DNA of 64,000 bases from Enterococcus silesiacus (GTDB taxonomy: Bacteria; Bacillota; Bacilli; Lactobacillales; Enterococcaceae), in contig CP013614.1 in the NCBI GenBank assembly GCA_001465115.1, positions 3,348,001 to 3,412,000 of the forward strand, given 5' to 3'. The notes under the pieces were generated by a model. It did no database searches. It was not told the DNA's origin and saw only the letters and a program-made list of their open reading frames with translations. Made by a program: the position numbers and the translations under genes. Position 1 is the first letter of the stretch. Each line of letters begins with the position of its first letter. Of this stretch, positions 51,802 to 61,008 are shown in pieces.

Positions 51802-52629
51802 GTGACTGTAGAAATTGGCAAACAAATCAAAAAGTTCCGTCAAGAACAAGGAATCTCGCAACAGGAATTAGCAGACTACTTGAACATTTCGCGTCAAACG
51901 ATTTCTAAATGGGAGCTAGGAAAAAGTCTTCCGGATTTGGAAAATGTCGTAAGACTTTCTGAGTATTTCAAAATCAGTGTGGATGTTCTCTTAGGACGTA
52001 AAAAGCCTGGTTTCTTTAGAGGCTTGTTCGATGGAAAGGAAAGAAGGCAAAGCCAGATGGAGCAGAATAAAGAAGAAAAAAATGTGACGGCATTCTACAG
52101 TGCCTATGCTCAAGATATCCGACCGCTATTTTTAGAAGAAAAACGAGTAAATACATTCATTAAAATCGAAGAAGAGATCTTCCCAAAAGCAACATTTTCA
52201 AAAATGATGGGGTACGCCAACTGTTTGTGTCGTTTTAATAACGAGACTGTTTCAATCGATCAAATCGGAACGTTTAAACTTGCTGTTAATATTCCTGTAG
52301 AGCAGCAGATTGCTAGTTTTCCGTTGACTGATATTGTAGAGATCAACCTCCAGTTTGGAAAATATTTTCGAAATGTTGGTGGAAACTTTGTGACATTGAT
52401 TGATATTGTAACGAAAGATCAGAGCTTTTACTTTTGGGTTGAATCGTTAAACGTTGCTCATGCGATTTGGCACCATGAGCTATTTTCTTCAGTACAGATC
52501 AGCATAAATGAAGTATTTCAAAAAGCCTTAGAGTTAGAAAATGAAGAAGCAGCTGTTGAGGCAATTCGTGATAATGGGGAAAATATTCCATTGTTTTACG
52601 GTCAAGGGAATGATGGTGTTCGTAGTTAA
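51802..52629 (+). CDS. XRE-family regulator with a C-terminal sensor-like domain
   Basis: A 275-residue protein. Residues 1-65 form a Cro/CI helix-turn-helix (EQGISQQELADYLNISRQTISKWE in two blocks). After a charged linker, residues 100-245 form an unrecognised beta-rich domain (NTFIKIEEEIFPKATFSKMM ... DIVEINLQFGKYFRNVGG), perhaps PH-like. The GTG start at 51802 has AAGGGAG upstream. It is a single-gene unit; the target is unknown. Confidence 0.72.
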   Translation: MTVEIGKQIKKFRQEQGISQQELADYLNISRQTISKWELGKSLPDLENVVRLSEYFKISVDVLLGRKKPGFFRGLFDGKERRQSQMEQNKEEKNVTAFYSAYAQDIRPLFLEEKRVNTFIKIEEEIFPKATFSKMMGYANCLCRFNNETVSIDQIGTFKLAVNIPVEQQIASFPLTDIVEINLQFGKYFRNVGGNFVTLIDIVTKDQSFYFWVESLNVAHAIWHHELFSSVQISINEVFQKALELENEEAAVEAIRDNGENIPLFYGQGNDGVRS

Positions 52630-52768
52630 AGCTAATGTTATTCTGTTTGAATGTTTTAAGTGATGGATAAAGCTTGGTTTGGTGTCGTGAGCAGCGTATT
52701 AAAAAAAATAAACTTTGAAAAAGTTGATGTGCAAGTATAAACTATTACAACATAGATTACCTAAAAAG

Positions 52769-52827
52769 AAAATTGACTGATAATGTCTTCGATTGAATAA
52801 TGAAGGCATTACCAGTCAATTTTTTTA
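52769..52827. terminator. Bidirectional terminator
   Basis: AAATTGACTGATAATGTCTTC pairs, with small mismatches, with GAAGGCATTACCAGTCAATTT and is followed by T residues. Confidence 0.8.
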
Positions 52828-52869
52828 TAGAACAATTGTGTATCTCAATTTAGTTAAGTTTAGCTTTTA

Positions 52870-52959
52870 TTATTTGATCCGATACATTCCGTTTCCTTCA
52901 TGGGTCATTTGATGATTTTCAATATACTTTGTAATATTTGCATCTTTGTCTACAATAAC
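52870..52959 (-). pseudogene. 3' remnant of a lost gene
   Basis: A 29-codon minus-strand frame (ending HEGNGMYRIK, then TAA) reads like the end of a soluble protein. Upstream the frame is blocked by a stop after a further ten coherent codons (KVIPEKR). No start or ribosome site exists. The family was not recognised. Confidence 0.4.
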
Positions 52960-53038
52960 TTATCTTTTTTCAGGAATAACCTTATCACTGGATCTAAACA
53001 ATACTTTTTTCCTCTAAAATAAGAGGAAAAAGTACTCC

Positions 53039-53078
53039 TTGACACACTATACTATGTAATGTATAGTAATACGTGTCA
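53039..53078 (+). promoter_or_regulatory. padR promoter with nested palindromic operator
   Basis: TTGACA (53039-53044), 17 bases, TATAGT (53062-53067). Two nested inverted repeats cover the promoter: ACTATAC (53048-53054) with GTATAGT (53061-53067), and TGACAC (53040-53045) with GTGTCA (53073-53078). This is a likely site for autorepression by PadR. Confidence 0.75.
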
Positions 53079-53089
53079 GGAGGTATACT

Positions 53090-53407
53090 ATGGATTCACA
53101 ATTAAAAAAAGGCTTATTGGAATACTGTATCTTAGCCATTTTAAAAAAATCTGATTCCTATGGCTATCAAATCATCAAAGATTTATCAAATGTAATAACA
53201 ATTTCAGAATCAACATTATATCCAATTTTAAAGCGGTTAGAAACAAAAGAAGAGGTAGAAACATACTCGCTAGAACACAATAGTCGTTTAAGAAAATATT
53301 ATCGTATTACAGAGATTGGCAGAGAGAAGATCAAAGAATTTATTCAAGATTGGGATGAAGTAATGAAGGTGTATTATTTTATTGAAATGGGGGAGAAAAA
53401 TGAATAA
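53090..53407 (+). CDS. PadR-family transcriptional regulator
   Basis: A 105-residue PadR repressor: winged helix (GLLEYCILAILKKSDSYGYQIIKDL) and the conserved SESTLYPILKRLE recognition segment with YYRITEIGREKI wing. AGGAGG precedes the ATG. It overlaps the next gene by 8 bases and controls a small membrane-protein operon, as in many Firmicutes where PadR pairs with DUF1700/DUF4097 envelope-stress genes. Confidence 0.88.
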   Translation: MDSQLKKGLLEYCILAILKKSDSYGYQIIKDLSNVITISESTLYPILKRLETKEEVETYSLEHNSRLRKYYRITEIGREKIKEFIQDWDEVMKVYYFIEMGEKNE

Positions 53408-53987
53408 GCAGGAATTTTTATATCAGTTAAAAGAAGGGTTAATTCGCTTAGATGAATCAGAAAGAGATCAATTCGTACTTTACTATGATGAACTAATCGA
53501 AGATTATATAGAAGATGGTGAAAGCGAAGAGGAAGCAGTGAAAAAATTAGGAAAGCCAGCGATTGTAGCAAGTAAGATTTTAGAAGAAGCCTTTGAAGAA
53601 GGAAACTTTCAACCGAAAAAACGTACGAATCCGTTGATGGTTGGATTGTTGATTCTGGGTTTTCCACTTTGGGGTAGTTTATTATTAGCGTTGATTGCAG
53701 TTATCCTTGCTGCGTACATTGTTATTTGGTGTCTGCCTTTTTCAACAGGACTTTTTGCAGTAGTGGGTTTAGCTGTTTCCGTCTTTAGTTCGGTTGCTAG
53801 TATTTTTGCACTGCAAGATGGTGTCTTTATTGCAGTGACGCAGCTAGGTGTGAGTATTTTAGTATTAGGATTAGCTATTCTTAGCGGTATAGCGACGCTT
53901 AACATGGCAAACTATGTTATCAAAATTTCAAGAAGTTTTTCAAATACAGTATCTCGTTTAATTCAAAATAAGGGGTTGTTATCATGA
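53400..53987 (+). CDS. DUF1700 (HAAS-domain) membrane protein
   Basis: A 195-residue protein. The N-terminal HAAS domain (FLYQLKEGLIRLDESERDQFVLYYDELIEDYIEDG in two blocks) is followed by hydrophobic segments between about residues 80 and 175. ATG at 53400 fits GGGGGAG upstream. It is the usual partner of PadR regulators and is thought to anchor signalling or stress complexes in the membrane. Confidence 0.85.
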   Translation: MNKQEFLYQLKEGLIRLDESERDQFVLYYDELIEDYIEDGESEEEAVKKLGKPAIVASKILEEAFEEGNFQPKKRTNPLMVGLLILGFPLWGSLLLALIAVILAAYIVIWCLPFSTGLFAVVGLAVSVFSSVASIFALQDGVFIAVTQLGVSILVLGLAILSGIATLNMANYVIKISRSFSNTVSRLIQNKGLLS

Positions 53988-54139
53988 CAAATAAAAAGAT
54001 GCTATTCAGAGTAGGCGTTGGTTTGACCATTATTGGGTTAATTATTACGTTAGCGGGTTTTTCGATGGCTGGTGGACAACTTGAAAAATATCGGGAGGAT
54101 GGCCCGCATTCTTGGTATCGGACCATTCAATTTAACTAA
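53984..54139 (+). CDS. Small membrane protein ending the padR operon
   Basis: A 51-residue frame that overlaps the DUF1700 stop (ATGA). One transmembrane helix (VGVGLTIIGLIITLAGFSM) is followed by a short hydrophilic tail (EDGPHSWYRTIQFN). It resembles only the N-terminal anchor of the DUF4097 proteins that normally end such operons, so it may be a truncated DUF4097 gene or a genuine small protein. Confidence 0.6.
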   Translation: MTNKKMLFRVGVGLTIIGLIITLAGFSMAGGQLEKYREDGPHSWYRTIQFN

Positions 54140-54327
54140 AGAGATAGAAACATTCGACAGAAAAAAAATCTGACAATGTTTCTATTTTTATTTAAGAAAG
54201 AGCATCAGTAGCTAGCTCTTAAGCACTACTAAAATATCAGCCTTTGTACCGATAAAATATAAAATAGGCTTTGTTATAATTAAACCTAAGAGATAAAACA
54301 AAAGTAAGCAGTGTTTTAGTAGCGGGG

Positions 54328-55416
54328 GTGAGAAATATCGACGGGTTGGTTAAAAACAAGCAAATGAATACTCATGGAATTGATCTAATCAAATATGCTG
54401 CAGCAATTTTAGTTATTTGTTTTCATTGTGAACGTGTCTTTGATGACCCGGTAATCAATCATCTGTTTAAGAATGTGTTGTGCCGATTTGCAGTACCATA
54501 TTTCTTGATTGCGACGAGCTACTTTGTTAGAAGAGGACAGCAGCAATCACCCGGTTACATAAAGCGTTATATAAAATCACTGGCGAAATCCTATTTATTT
54601 TGGAGCCTTGTTTACTTACCGATTGGATTGATGTGGATTCAGCAAAATTATTCCCTTAGTCCAGTATTATATCCGGTCGCTTTAATAGTTGGTGTCTTTT
54701 ATACTGGAACTTATTATCATCTTTGGTATATTCCCGCAGCGATTTTTGGCATTATATGTGTTCAGTGGTTGCTTAAAAAGACAGGTTATATCACCATCTT
54801 TAGTCTAGCGACCTTACTATACGGTTTTGGTTCATTGGAAACCTATTATGCTTATATCGGCAACGCGCAGTTGAAAGCTTTTTTTGATCAGTATATGAGT
54901 CTTTTTATTACAACGCGTAACGGTTTATTTTTCGCCTTAATATTTGTGGTCATTGGATTCTTTTTGTGGGATTATCGAGAAAAAATCATTCGCGCCCAAA
55001 AATATTTAGGGATACTTGTAGTATTTACAGGAGTTCTGCTAGTAATTGAAGGAATGATCGTGTATTCAAATGTTGGGATCGATAAGAATTTTATGTGGAT
55101 GTTAATTCCATTTACGAGCTGTCTGTTTTGCTGGAGTTTGTTTATACAAGTAGATGAAAAAATCGATGTAAAACGATTGAGAGATTTAGGAAAATACTAT
55201 TTCTTTATTCATCCGTGGTGCATCTTGTGGACAGCTAGTCTGGTCAATAGTTACGATTTTTTTGCTAACACTTGGCTGCAGTTGATCGTGACGTTGATTG
55301 CGACTCATTTACTGAGCTCGCTTGTGATTACATTGACTCAGCAGTTACCATACTATTACTTTGATTTACAGCTTATGCTGAAAGTAAATAGTGTATACAT
55401 CCAGAAACTTATTTAG
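54328..55416 (+). CDS. Membrane acyltransferase (acyltransferase family 3)
   Basis: A 362-residue protein with about ten transmembrane helices. HGIDLIKYAAAILVICFH and FAVPYFLIATSYF mark the family-3 acyltransferases that O-acetylate cell-wall or surface polymers, like the membrane part of OatA or VanT. The start is uncertain: GTG at 54328 follows a G-rich stretch, while ATG at 54364 lacks a ribosome site. No extracellular SGNH domain is fused. Confidence 0.75.
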   Translation: MRNIDGLVKNKQMNTHGIDLIKYAAAILVICFHCERVFDDPVINHLFKNVLCRFAVPYFLIATSYFVRRGQQQSPGYIKRYIKSLAKSYLFWSLVYLPIGLMWIQQNYSLSPVLYPVALIVGVFYTGTYYHLWYIPAAIFGIICVQWLLKKTGYITIFSLATLLYGFGSLETYYAYIGNAQLKAFFDQYMSLFITTRNGLFFALIFVVIGFFLWDYREKIIRAQKYLGILVVFTGVLLVIEGMIVYSNVGIDKNFMWMLIPFTSCLFCWSLFIQVDEKIDVKRLRDLGKYYFFIHPWCILWTASLVNSYDFFANTWLQLIVTLIATHLLSSLVITLTQQLPYYYFDLQLMLKVNSVYIQKLI

Positions 55417-55440
55417 ACACTGAAAGCAGGATGAAAAAAC

Positions 55441-55487
55441 AAAGTTGAGACAAAACGTTGTTGGTTTTGCCTCAACTTTATTTTTTG
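55441..55487. terminator. Bidirectional terminator
   Basis: AAAGTTGAGaCAAAAC pairs with GTTTTGcCTCAACTTT, followed by T residues, between the convergent acyltransferase and fabI genes. Confidence 0.85.
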
Positions 55488-55489
55488 GG

Positions 55490-56242
55490 CTAAGTAAGGT
55501 GAACGCCTTTATCTACGTAAATAATATCTCCTACGATACCGGCAGCTAATTCACTGACTAAAAAGGCACACGTATTGCCGACTTCTTCGATTGTGACACC
55601 CGCTTTATCAGGAGTCCTGTCTTCTGACAATTTGATCAATTGATCGTAATCTTTTACGCCAGTTACCGCAAGTGTTTTAATCGCACCAGCTGAAATGCCA
55701 TTCACACGGATTTTATCTACTGCAAATTCATAAGCTAAATATTTCACAGCAGTCTCTAAAGAAGCCTTGGCAATTCCCATCATGTTGTAATTAGGAATCG
55801 CTCTTTCAGAACCTAGGTAAGTCATCGTAACGATACCTGAACCTGGATTCAACATTGGTTTGGCATAATGTGCGACCGCTAAAAGAGAATAGCTGCTGAT
55901 ATCTTGGGCTAATAAATAACCAGCACGAGTGATATCACTGACATTCCCATCTAATTCTTCCTTATTTGCAAAGGCAATAGCGTGGACTAAGCCATCGATC
56001 TTGTCGAATTTTTCTTGGATCGTTTGGAACGCTTGGGCAATCGATTCGTCCGATGCTACGTCGCATTCAACGAGTAAATCAGTTGGTTCAGCTAATTTTA
56101 ATAATTGTTTTTTCATGCGTTCATTTTGGTAAGTGTAGATAATATCAGCACCTTGCTCCTTCAACGCTTTGGCACATCCCCAAGCAATACTTCTTTTGTT
56201 TGCTACGCCCATTACGACGACTTTTTTATTTTTTAGAAACAT
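55490..56242 (-). CDS. fabI: Enoyl-[acyl-carrier-protein] reductase FabI
   Basis: A 250-residue short-chain reductase of normal FabI length. It has the NAD(P)H-binding GVANKRSIAWG, the catalytic Y-x6-K in NYNMMGIAK, the SAGAIKTLA loop and the C-terminal DIIYVDKG. It reduces trans-2-enoyl-ACP in the last step of each fatty-acid elongation cycle. It is transcribed away from fabO-fabN, an arrangement also known in E. faecalis. Family and role are clear. Confidence 0.95.
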   Translation of the reverse strand: MFLKNKKVVVMGVANKRSIAWGCAKALKEQGADIIYTYQNERMKKQLLKLAEPTDLLVECDVASDESIAQAFQTIQEKFDKIDGLVHAIAFANKEELDGNVSDITRAGYLLAQDISSYSLLAVAHYAKPMLNPGSGIVTMTYLGSERAIPNYNMMGIAKASLETAVKYLAYEFAVDKIRVNGISAGAIKTLAVTGVKDYDQLIKLSEDRTPDKAGVTIEEVGNTCAFLVSELAAGIVGDIIYVDKGVHLT

Positions 56243-56442
56243 CTGATTTTTCCCCTTTTATAATTATTTTAGTGTGTGAAAAGGTCTCACATCTTAATAA
56301 AATCTAAATATCTGATTTTATTTAAGTTGACGGATAAAATTGCAACTGGTATTATCTGTTTGAGAATGATAAAAAAATTCTCTAATCAATAAACAACACT
56401 CGTACAGACATTTTATCGGATGTCTGAATTATTAACCAAAAT

Positions 56443-56459
56443 ACTTTGAAAGTCAAACT
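56443..56459. promoter_or_regulatory. FabT box 1
   Basis: ACTTTGAAAGTCAAACT contains TTTGA-N3-TCAAA, which fits the palindromic FabT operator of lactic acid bacteria. It lies between fabI and fabO. Confidence 0.6.
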
Positions 56460-56510
56460 ATTTTACTTAAATTTAAACAAAAAAGTGTTGTTTAAGCAAG
56501 TATTTTTTAA

Positions 56511-56523
56511 TTTGATAATCAAA
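56511..56523. promoter_or_regulatory. FabT box 2
   Basis: TTTGATAATCAAA is a perfect FabT-type palindrome 19 bases before the fabO start. FabT with acyl-ACP would repress fabO-fabN here. Confidence 0.7.
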
Positions 56524-56542
56524 ACAATAGCGGAGGTGCACG

Positions 56543-57781
56543 ATGAAACGAGTTGTAATAACAGGAATGGGAGCGGTGACTCCTTTAGGAAATACGGTAA
56601 AAGAGTATTGGCAAAATCTAGTCAATGGAACATTAGGAATCGCTAAAATTACAAAATTTGATTCTGAAGATACTGGTGTTGCACTTGCAGGCGAAGTAAA
56701 AGATTTTGATCCAAGCGAAGTGCTAGAGCGTAAAGAGCAAAAACGGATGGATTTATTTTCTCAATATGGCGTTGTGGCTGCAATGGAAGCCTGGAAAATG
56801 AGCGGCTTAACATCAGAAACCATTGATCCTAAACGTTTTGGCGTGATCGTAGGTAGCGGCATTGGTGGAATGACCACGTTACAAGATCAAGTCAGAGTGA
56901 TGGATAAAAAAGGCGCTAAACGAGTGACACCGTTTTTTGTTCCGATGGTGATCGCAAATATGGCTTCAGGAAATATTTCAATCAAACTAGGTGCAAAAGG
57001 ACCTTCTCAAACAATCGTTACAGCCTGTGCATCAGCAACTAATGCCATCGGCGAAGCATTCCGTACCATCAAATACGGATTGGCTGATATGATGATCACT
57101 GGTGGAACGGAAGCGACGATTTGTGAAATCGGTATAGCTGGTTTTGCTGCCTTGAGTGCGTTGAATACGACAGAAGATCCAGCAAGAGCGTCGATTCCAT
57201 TTGATAAGGAAAGACACGGTTTTGTGATGGGTGAAGGTGCTGGTATGTTAATGTTAGAAGAACTTGAGCATGCGCAAAAACGTGGTGCGACGATCTTAGG
57301 AGAAATCGTAGGTTACGGCAGTAATTGTGATGCTAGTCATATGACAGCACCGTTAAAAGACGGTAGTGGCGCAGCAGATGCTATTGAATTGGCTTTAGCA
57401 GAAGCGGCGATCGATGCGTCTGCTGTAGGATATGTCAATGCGCATGGGACATCAACGCCTGCCAATGATGCGGCTGAAACTGCTGCGTTAAAACGGGTGT
57501 TTGGAGAGCGTGCTTATGATATTCCAATCTCAAGCACGAAAAGCATGACAGGGCACCTTTTAGGAGCTGCTGGTGGTATTGAAGCGATTGCTTGTGTGAA
57601 AACATTACAAGAAGGTGTTGCCCATCCGACAGTCGGTTATCAAGTAGAGGATCCAGAGTGTGATTTAGATTATGTAACAGAAGGCTCACGCCCCGTACAA
57701 GCAGAATATGCAATCAGCAATTCATTTGGCTTTGGCGGACATAACGGCGTTATTTGTATGAAGAAATGGGAGGAAAACTAA
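56543..57781 (+). CDS. fabF: 3-oxoacyl-ACP synthase II (FabF/FabO)
   Basis: A 412-residue condensing enzyme with the catalytic triad Cys162 (TACASATNAI), His301 (NAHGTSTPANDAAE) and His338 (KSMTGHLLGAAGG). It elongates acyl-ACP with malonyl-ACP. In E. faecalis the copy paired with fabN is called fabO and is needed for unsaturated fatty acid synthesis; the fabI-fabO-fabN order here is the same. CGGAGGTG precedes the start, and FabT boxes lie upstream. Confidence 0.93.
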   Translation: MKRVVITGMGAVTPLGNTVKEYWQNLVNGTLGIAKITKFDSEDTGVALAGEVKDFDPSEVLERKEQKRMDLFSQYGVVAAMEAWKMSGLTSETIDPKRFGVIVGSGIGGMTTLQDQVRVMDKKGAKRVTPFFVPMVIANMASGNISIKLGAKGPSQTIVTACASATNAIGEAFRTIKYGLADMMITGGTEATICEIGIAGFAALSALNTTEDPARASIPFDKERHGFVMGEGAGMLMLEELEHAQKRGATILGEIVGYGSNCDASHMTAPLKDGSGAADAIELALAEAAIDASAVGYVNAHGTSTPANDAAETAALKRVFGERAYDIPISSTKSMTGHLLGAAGGIEAIACVKTLQEGVAHPTVGYQVEDPECDLDYVTEGSRPVQAEYAISNSFGFGGHNGVICMKKWEEN

Positions 57782-57783
57782 CA

Positions 57784-58218
57784 ATGACAAGATTAATGAA
57801 TGCAACAGAAATTATGGAAATGATTCCAAACCGTTACCCAATTTGTTTTATCGATTATGTGGATGAAATCATTCCAGAGAAAAAAATCATCGCTACAAAA
57901 AACGTAACGATCAATGAAGAATTTTTCCAAGGACACTTCCCTGGAAACCCAACAATGCCAGGTGTTTTGATTATTGAAGCATTAGCTCAAGTTGGTTCGA
58001 TCTTGATTTTGAAAATGGAACAGTTTAACGGAGAAACAGCTTATATCGGTGGAATCAATAAAGCAAAATTCCGTCAAAAAGTCGTTCCAGGAGATGTGTT
58101 GAAACTACATTTTGAAATCGTGAAAATTAGAGACTACGTTGGAATTGGGAAAGCGACAGCTTTTGTCGAAGATAAAAAAGTTTGTGAATGTGAATTGACT
58201 TTTATTGTGGGTAGATAA
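57784..58218 (+). CDS. fabN: 3-hydroxyacyl-ACP dehydratase/isomerase (FabZ/FabN)
   Basis: A 144-residue hot-dog fold dehydratase with the catalytic His51 and Glu65 in FFQGHFPGNPTMPGVLIIEALAQ (two blocks). ATG at 57784 follows GGAGGAAAAC; a longer reading inside fabO is not needed. Pairing with fabO suggests the bifunctional FabN type that also isomerises trans-2- to cis-3-decenoyl-ACP, as in E. faecalis, but motif reading cannot tell FabN from FabZ. Confidence 0.85.
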   Translation: MTRLMNATEIMEMIPNRYPICFIDYVDEIIPEKKIIATKNVTINEEFFQGHFPGNPTMPGVLIIEALAQVGSILILKMEQFNGETAYIGGINKAKFRQKVVPGDVLKLHFEIVKIRDYVGIGKATAFVEDKKVCECELTFIVGR

Positions 58219-58232
58219 TTAAGTGAATAACG

Positions 58233-58271
58233 AAAAAGCCGAAAAGGATCTTATTCCTCTCGGCTTTTTTT
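58233..58271. terminator. Bidirectional terminator
   Basis: AAAAAGCCGAAAAGGA pairs with TCCTCTCGGCTTTTT, followed by T residues, between fabN and the convergent pucR-like gene. Confidence 0.8.
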
Positions 58272-58274
58272 ACT

Positions 58275-59951
58275 TTAGTGGTGCAATTCATACAATTTTA
58301 ACGCTAATTGCAATGCGAAGGTATTTTTCTCCTGCTCTAAATCTACTGGCAGCAGAGCTTTGATTTTTTCAATCCGGTAAAGCAGTGTATTTCGATGAAT
58401 AAATAAGGCTCTAGAAGTCGTAGCGATATTTAGATGATGAGCCAGATATGTCTTTAAGGTTGGGGTAAAACTCGTTTTATTTTGCTTATCGTAAGTCAAC
58501 AGCGTGTTTAAATAATGTGTATAGAATTTTTTTCCTTGTTCTTTTGAAATTGAATCTACTAAAAAAGAATCAAAGTAGAAATCATTGAAAAAATAAATTT
58601 TCTCTTCTTTAGAGTCATCCTCAAGTAATTGGATGACTTTTTTTGCTTCCTCAAAACTTTGTGATAACTCGAGAATCGGTAATGTTGAACCAATGGTGCA
58701 AAAGATTTCTCGTTCAGCTTGTCCTTGTTGTTCTAAATACATACGAATCCGCTCGGCAGTATCAGAAACTTCATTGTGTGTTTTCAAGATGCTTAATTTT
58801 GGATCGGTGCCAAGCAACATCACTAACTGGTTTTTTCTGCTAAACAAATGAAGTTGAGGAAAACGATTAGTTGTGTAAGTTGTCAGCGATGATAGTAAGC
58901 TTTTCATTAGCCGATCTTCAGATTGCTTCTTTTTCATCAAAGAATCGGATTCGTGACCGAATGTTTGAATTGATAAAATCAAAACTGTATAGTTCAAGCT
59001 TGGATCAATCGTTGTATCATAAGCAGCTAAAGCCTCTAAATCTTTGATTTGTCCTGATAATAATTGATCGAAGAAATCACGACGAATGCGATTTTCCGTT
59101 CGCTCAATCTCAAAAAGGCGCATTTGCTCTAGTGCAAATGCCATCGAACCATTTTCTAAAGCAACATAATCAAGGTCCGTCAAAGGGTGATCTATTTGGT
59201 AAACCAGAATGAAACCATAATGGATCGTATCAAAGTAAACAGGCATAATCACGCAAGGATATTCTTGCTTATCAAAAAAGATTCCTCGAGTGATTGGTTT
59301 TTGTATCCGCTCAAAATCCGTGGGTAAATCAGTAAAAATCTGAACTGGGAAGGTAAAAGTGTCGCCAGTCTTTTTGAGAGATTCTTGAATCAAAGGTTGT
59401 TCAGGGTCACTGACAGCTGCAACTGACCAGTCTGTATCAACCAACACAACAGGATTATCGACCATCTTTGCTAAACCTAAAGCAATTTTTTTCATACCGC
59501 CACCGTGTAGTGAGATTTCAAAAAATTGTGAATGGATATCTAAAGAAGCCTGATTCAATTCATTCATCCGACCAGAAATTTCTGCCATAACAATGTTCAT
59601 GATTTTTGAAAATGCGATCCCATAAGGAATTTCAATGAGCGGTAAAGCAAGATCATCGGCTAATTTTCGCATAGATTCAGGAATTCCTTTTAAGTAGATA
59701 TGTGGTTTGATACAAATTGCAGAACAATTGATTTCTTTAAATCGTTGAATAAATCGCCTTTGTATGTCTTCACTTTCACTAAAAAAATACCCAGAAGTAA
59801 TCAGCAATTCACCAGTTGACAACCAGTCTGAAGCGTCTGGATTATCTAAAATATTGACGCCAGTGATTTTATTTTCAAGTCCCTTTGCACCAGCGACAAG
59901 TTGGAATGATTTGAACGGAGCAAGTTGCAGGAAGTTTTTGACCGTTAGCAT
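58275..59951 (-). CDS. PucR-family transcriptional regulator
   Basis: A 558-residue regulator with an N-terminal PucR domain (VKNFLQLAPFKSFQLVAGAKG ... ILDNPDASDWLSTGELLITSG in blocks), a GAF-like middle (residues 150-290) and a C-terminal HTH_30 (LKTYLAHHLNIATTSRALFIHRNTLLYRIEKI in blocks). The Bacillus PucR activates purine/ureide catabolism genes. It is divergent from the DUF2877-fdrA operon and is its likely regulator. Confidence 0.88.
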   Translation of the reverse strand: MLTVKNFLQLAPFKSFQLVAGAKGLENKITGVNILDNPDASDWLSTGELLITSGYFFSESEDIQRRFIQRFKEINCSAICIKPHIYLKGIPESMRKLADDLALPLIEIPYGIAFSKIMNIVMAEISGRMNELNQASLDIHSQFFEISLHGGGMKKIALGLAKMVDNPVVLVDTDWSVAAVSDPEQPLIQESLKKTGDTFTFPVQIFTDLPTDFERIQKPITRGIFFDKQEYPCVIMPVYFDTIHYGFILVYQIDHPLTDLDYVALENGSMAFALEQMRLFEIERTENRIRRDFFDQLLSGQIKDLEALAAYDTTIDPSLNYTVLILSIQTFGHESDSLMKKKQSEDRLMKSLLSSLTTYTTNRFPQLHLFSRKNQLVMLLGTDPKLSILKTHNEVSDTAERIRMYLEQQGQAEREIFCTIGSTLPILELSQSFEEAKKVIQLLEDDSKEEKIYFFNDFYFDSFLVDSISKEQGKKFYTHYLNTLLTYDKQNKTSFTPTLKTYLAHHLNIATTSRALFIHRNTLLYRIEKIKALLPVDLEQEKNTFALQLALKLYELHH

Positions 59952-60120
59952 GATACACCATCTTTCTAGCTCATAATCTTGTTTTATTAACTATACGACA
60001 ATTGGTTAAAGTGTACAACTGGAAAAGAAAATATTCAGCTACTCTATCTGTATATGAAAAGGCTTTCTTGTTGTAAATTTAATAGTGTAAAGAAGACAAA
60101 CGACTAAGGAAGTGAGTAAG

Positions 60121-61008
60121 ATGCGAACGTACCAATCCTTGTCAGGGTCTCGAAATTTCTTGTATGAGATTCAAAATCAATCATGGAAAGGAGAAGTGCA
60201 TAGTACTTTTAAGCAAACTATAAATATAAAGTGTGAGTCTGGAAAATTATACACGATAGCAACAGCTGAATTAGATAATGCGCCCAATACTTTGAGGGTA
60301 ACAGATTTTTTTAACAATCGACCTCGGGTGAGTGAAAAGACACCTGTTTTTTCAAGAAATGGACAATTAGTGATTGGCAGTATTGCTACAATCGAAGCCC
60401 AAAGTGCTAGTGAATGGCAGTACCCAAAAGTTGAATTTCCAAGGAAACAAGAGTATTCAAGAATTACTGAACGTTTGAAACAGCTAGAACAGTGGTTAAA
60501 CCATTTGGAAAGTAAAGGTGGCTACTTACTAAATCAAACACAGGCCACCGCATACGAGAAAATGATTCATAGGATGCTTCAGAAAGAATCAGCACAATTG
60601 TTGATTTACCTGAAGGAGAAACAATTATTTCAGGCGAGGCAACAGCTAAACCGAGTGATCGGTTTAGGCCCAGGTTTAACGCCATCTGGGGATGATTTTC
60701 TAGTCGGATTAGCTCTTATTTTTACAACAGTTAATTATCCGTATCATTCATTAAAACAGTGGTTGTACAATAGTCGAGATGAGTTAAAAAAAAGAACGAA
60801 TATTATCAGCTTTTCGACCTTAGATTGGGCAATCAAAGGCGTGTCACGAGAACGAATCGGATCATTTTTAAACGAATTATTTTCTGGAGAAGATGAAGAG
60901 CTTTTAAAAGAAAAAATGCTAGCGGTTTTGGCAATCGGTTCAACATCTGGCGGAGATATGCTGACAGGAATGTTAGCTGGGATAAAATTGACGCTGGATT
61001 TGCTTTGA
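60121..61008 (+). CDS. DUF2877 protein (YlbF/AllH-like oxamate carbamoyltransferase subunit)
   Basis: A 295-residue protein with the DUF2877 hallmark GLGPGLTPSGDDFLVG (residues about 181-196) and STSGGDMLTGM near the end. In E. coli the homologue YlbF works with FdrA and YlbE as oxamate carbamoyltransferase in anaerobic allantoin breakdown. ATG at 60121 is preferred over GTG at 60112 from its spacing to AAGGA. Its last codons are duplicated downstream as part of a 197-bp tandem duplication. Confidence 0.78.
   Translation: MRTYQSLSGSRNFLYEIQNQSWKGEVHSTFKQTINIKCESGKLYTIATAELDNAPNTLRVTDFFNNRPRVSEKTPVFSRNGQLVIGSIATIEAQSASEWQYPKVEFPRKQEYSRITERLKQLEQWLNHLESKGGYLLNQTQATAYEKMIHRMLQKESAQLLIYLKEKQLFQARQQLNRVIGLGPGLTPSGDDFLVGLALIFTTVNYPYHSLKQWLYNSRDELKKRTNIISFSTLDWAIKGVSRERIGSFLNELFSGEDEELLKEKMLAVLAIGSTSGGDMLTGMLAGIKLTLDLL

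Noticed and set aside
57754..58218. Longer FabN/FabZ reading from 57754
   Set aside because: The extra ten codons overlap fabO and precede the ribosome site; ATG 57784 is correctly spaced.
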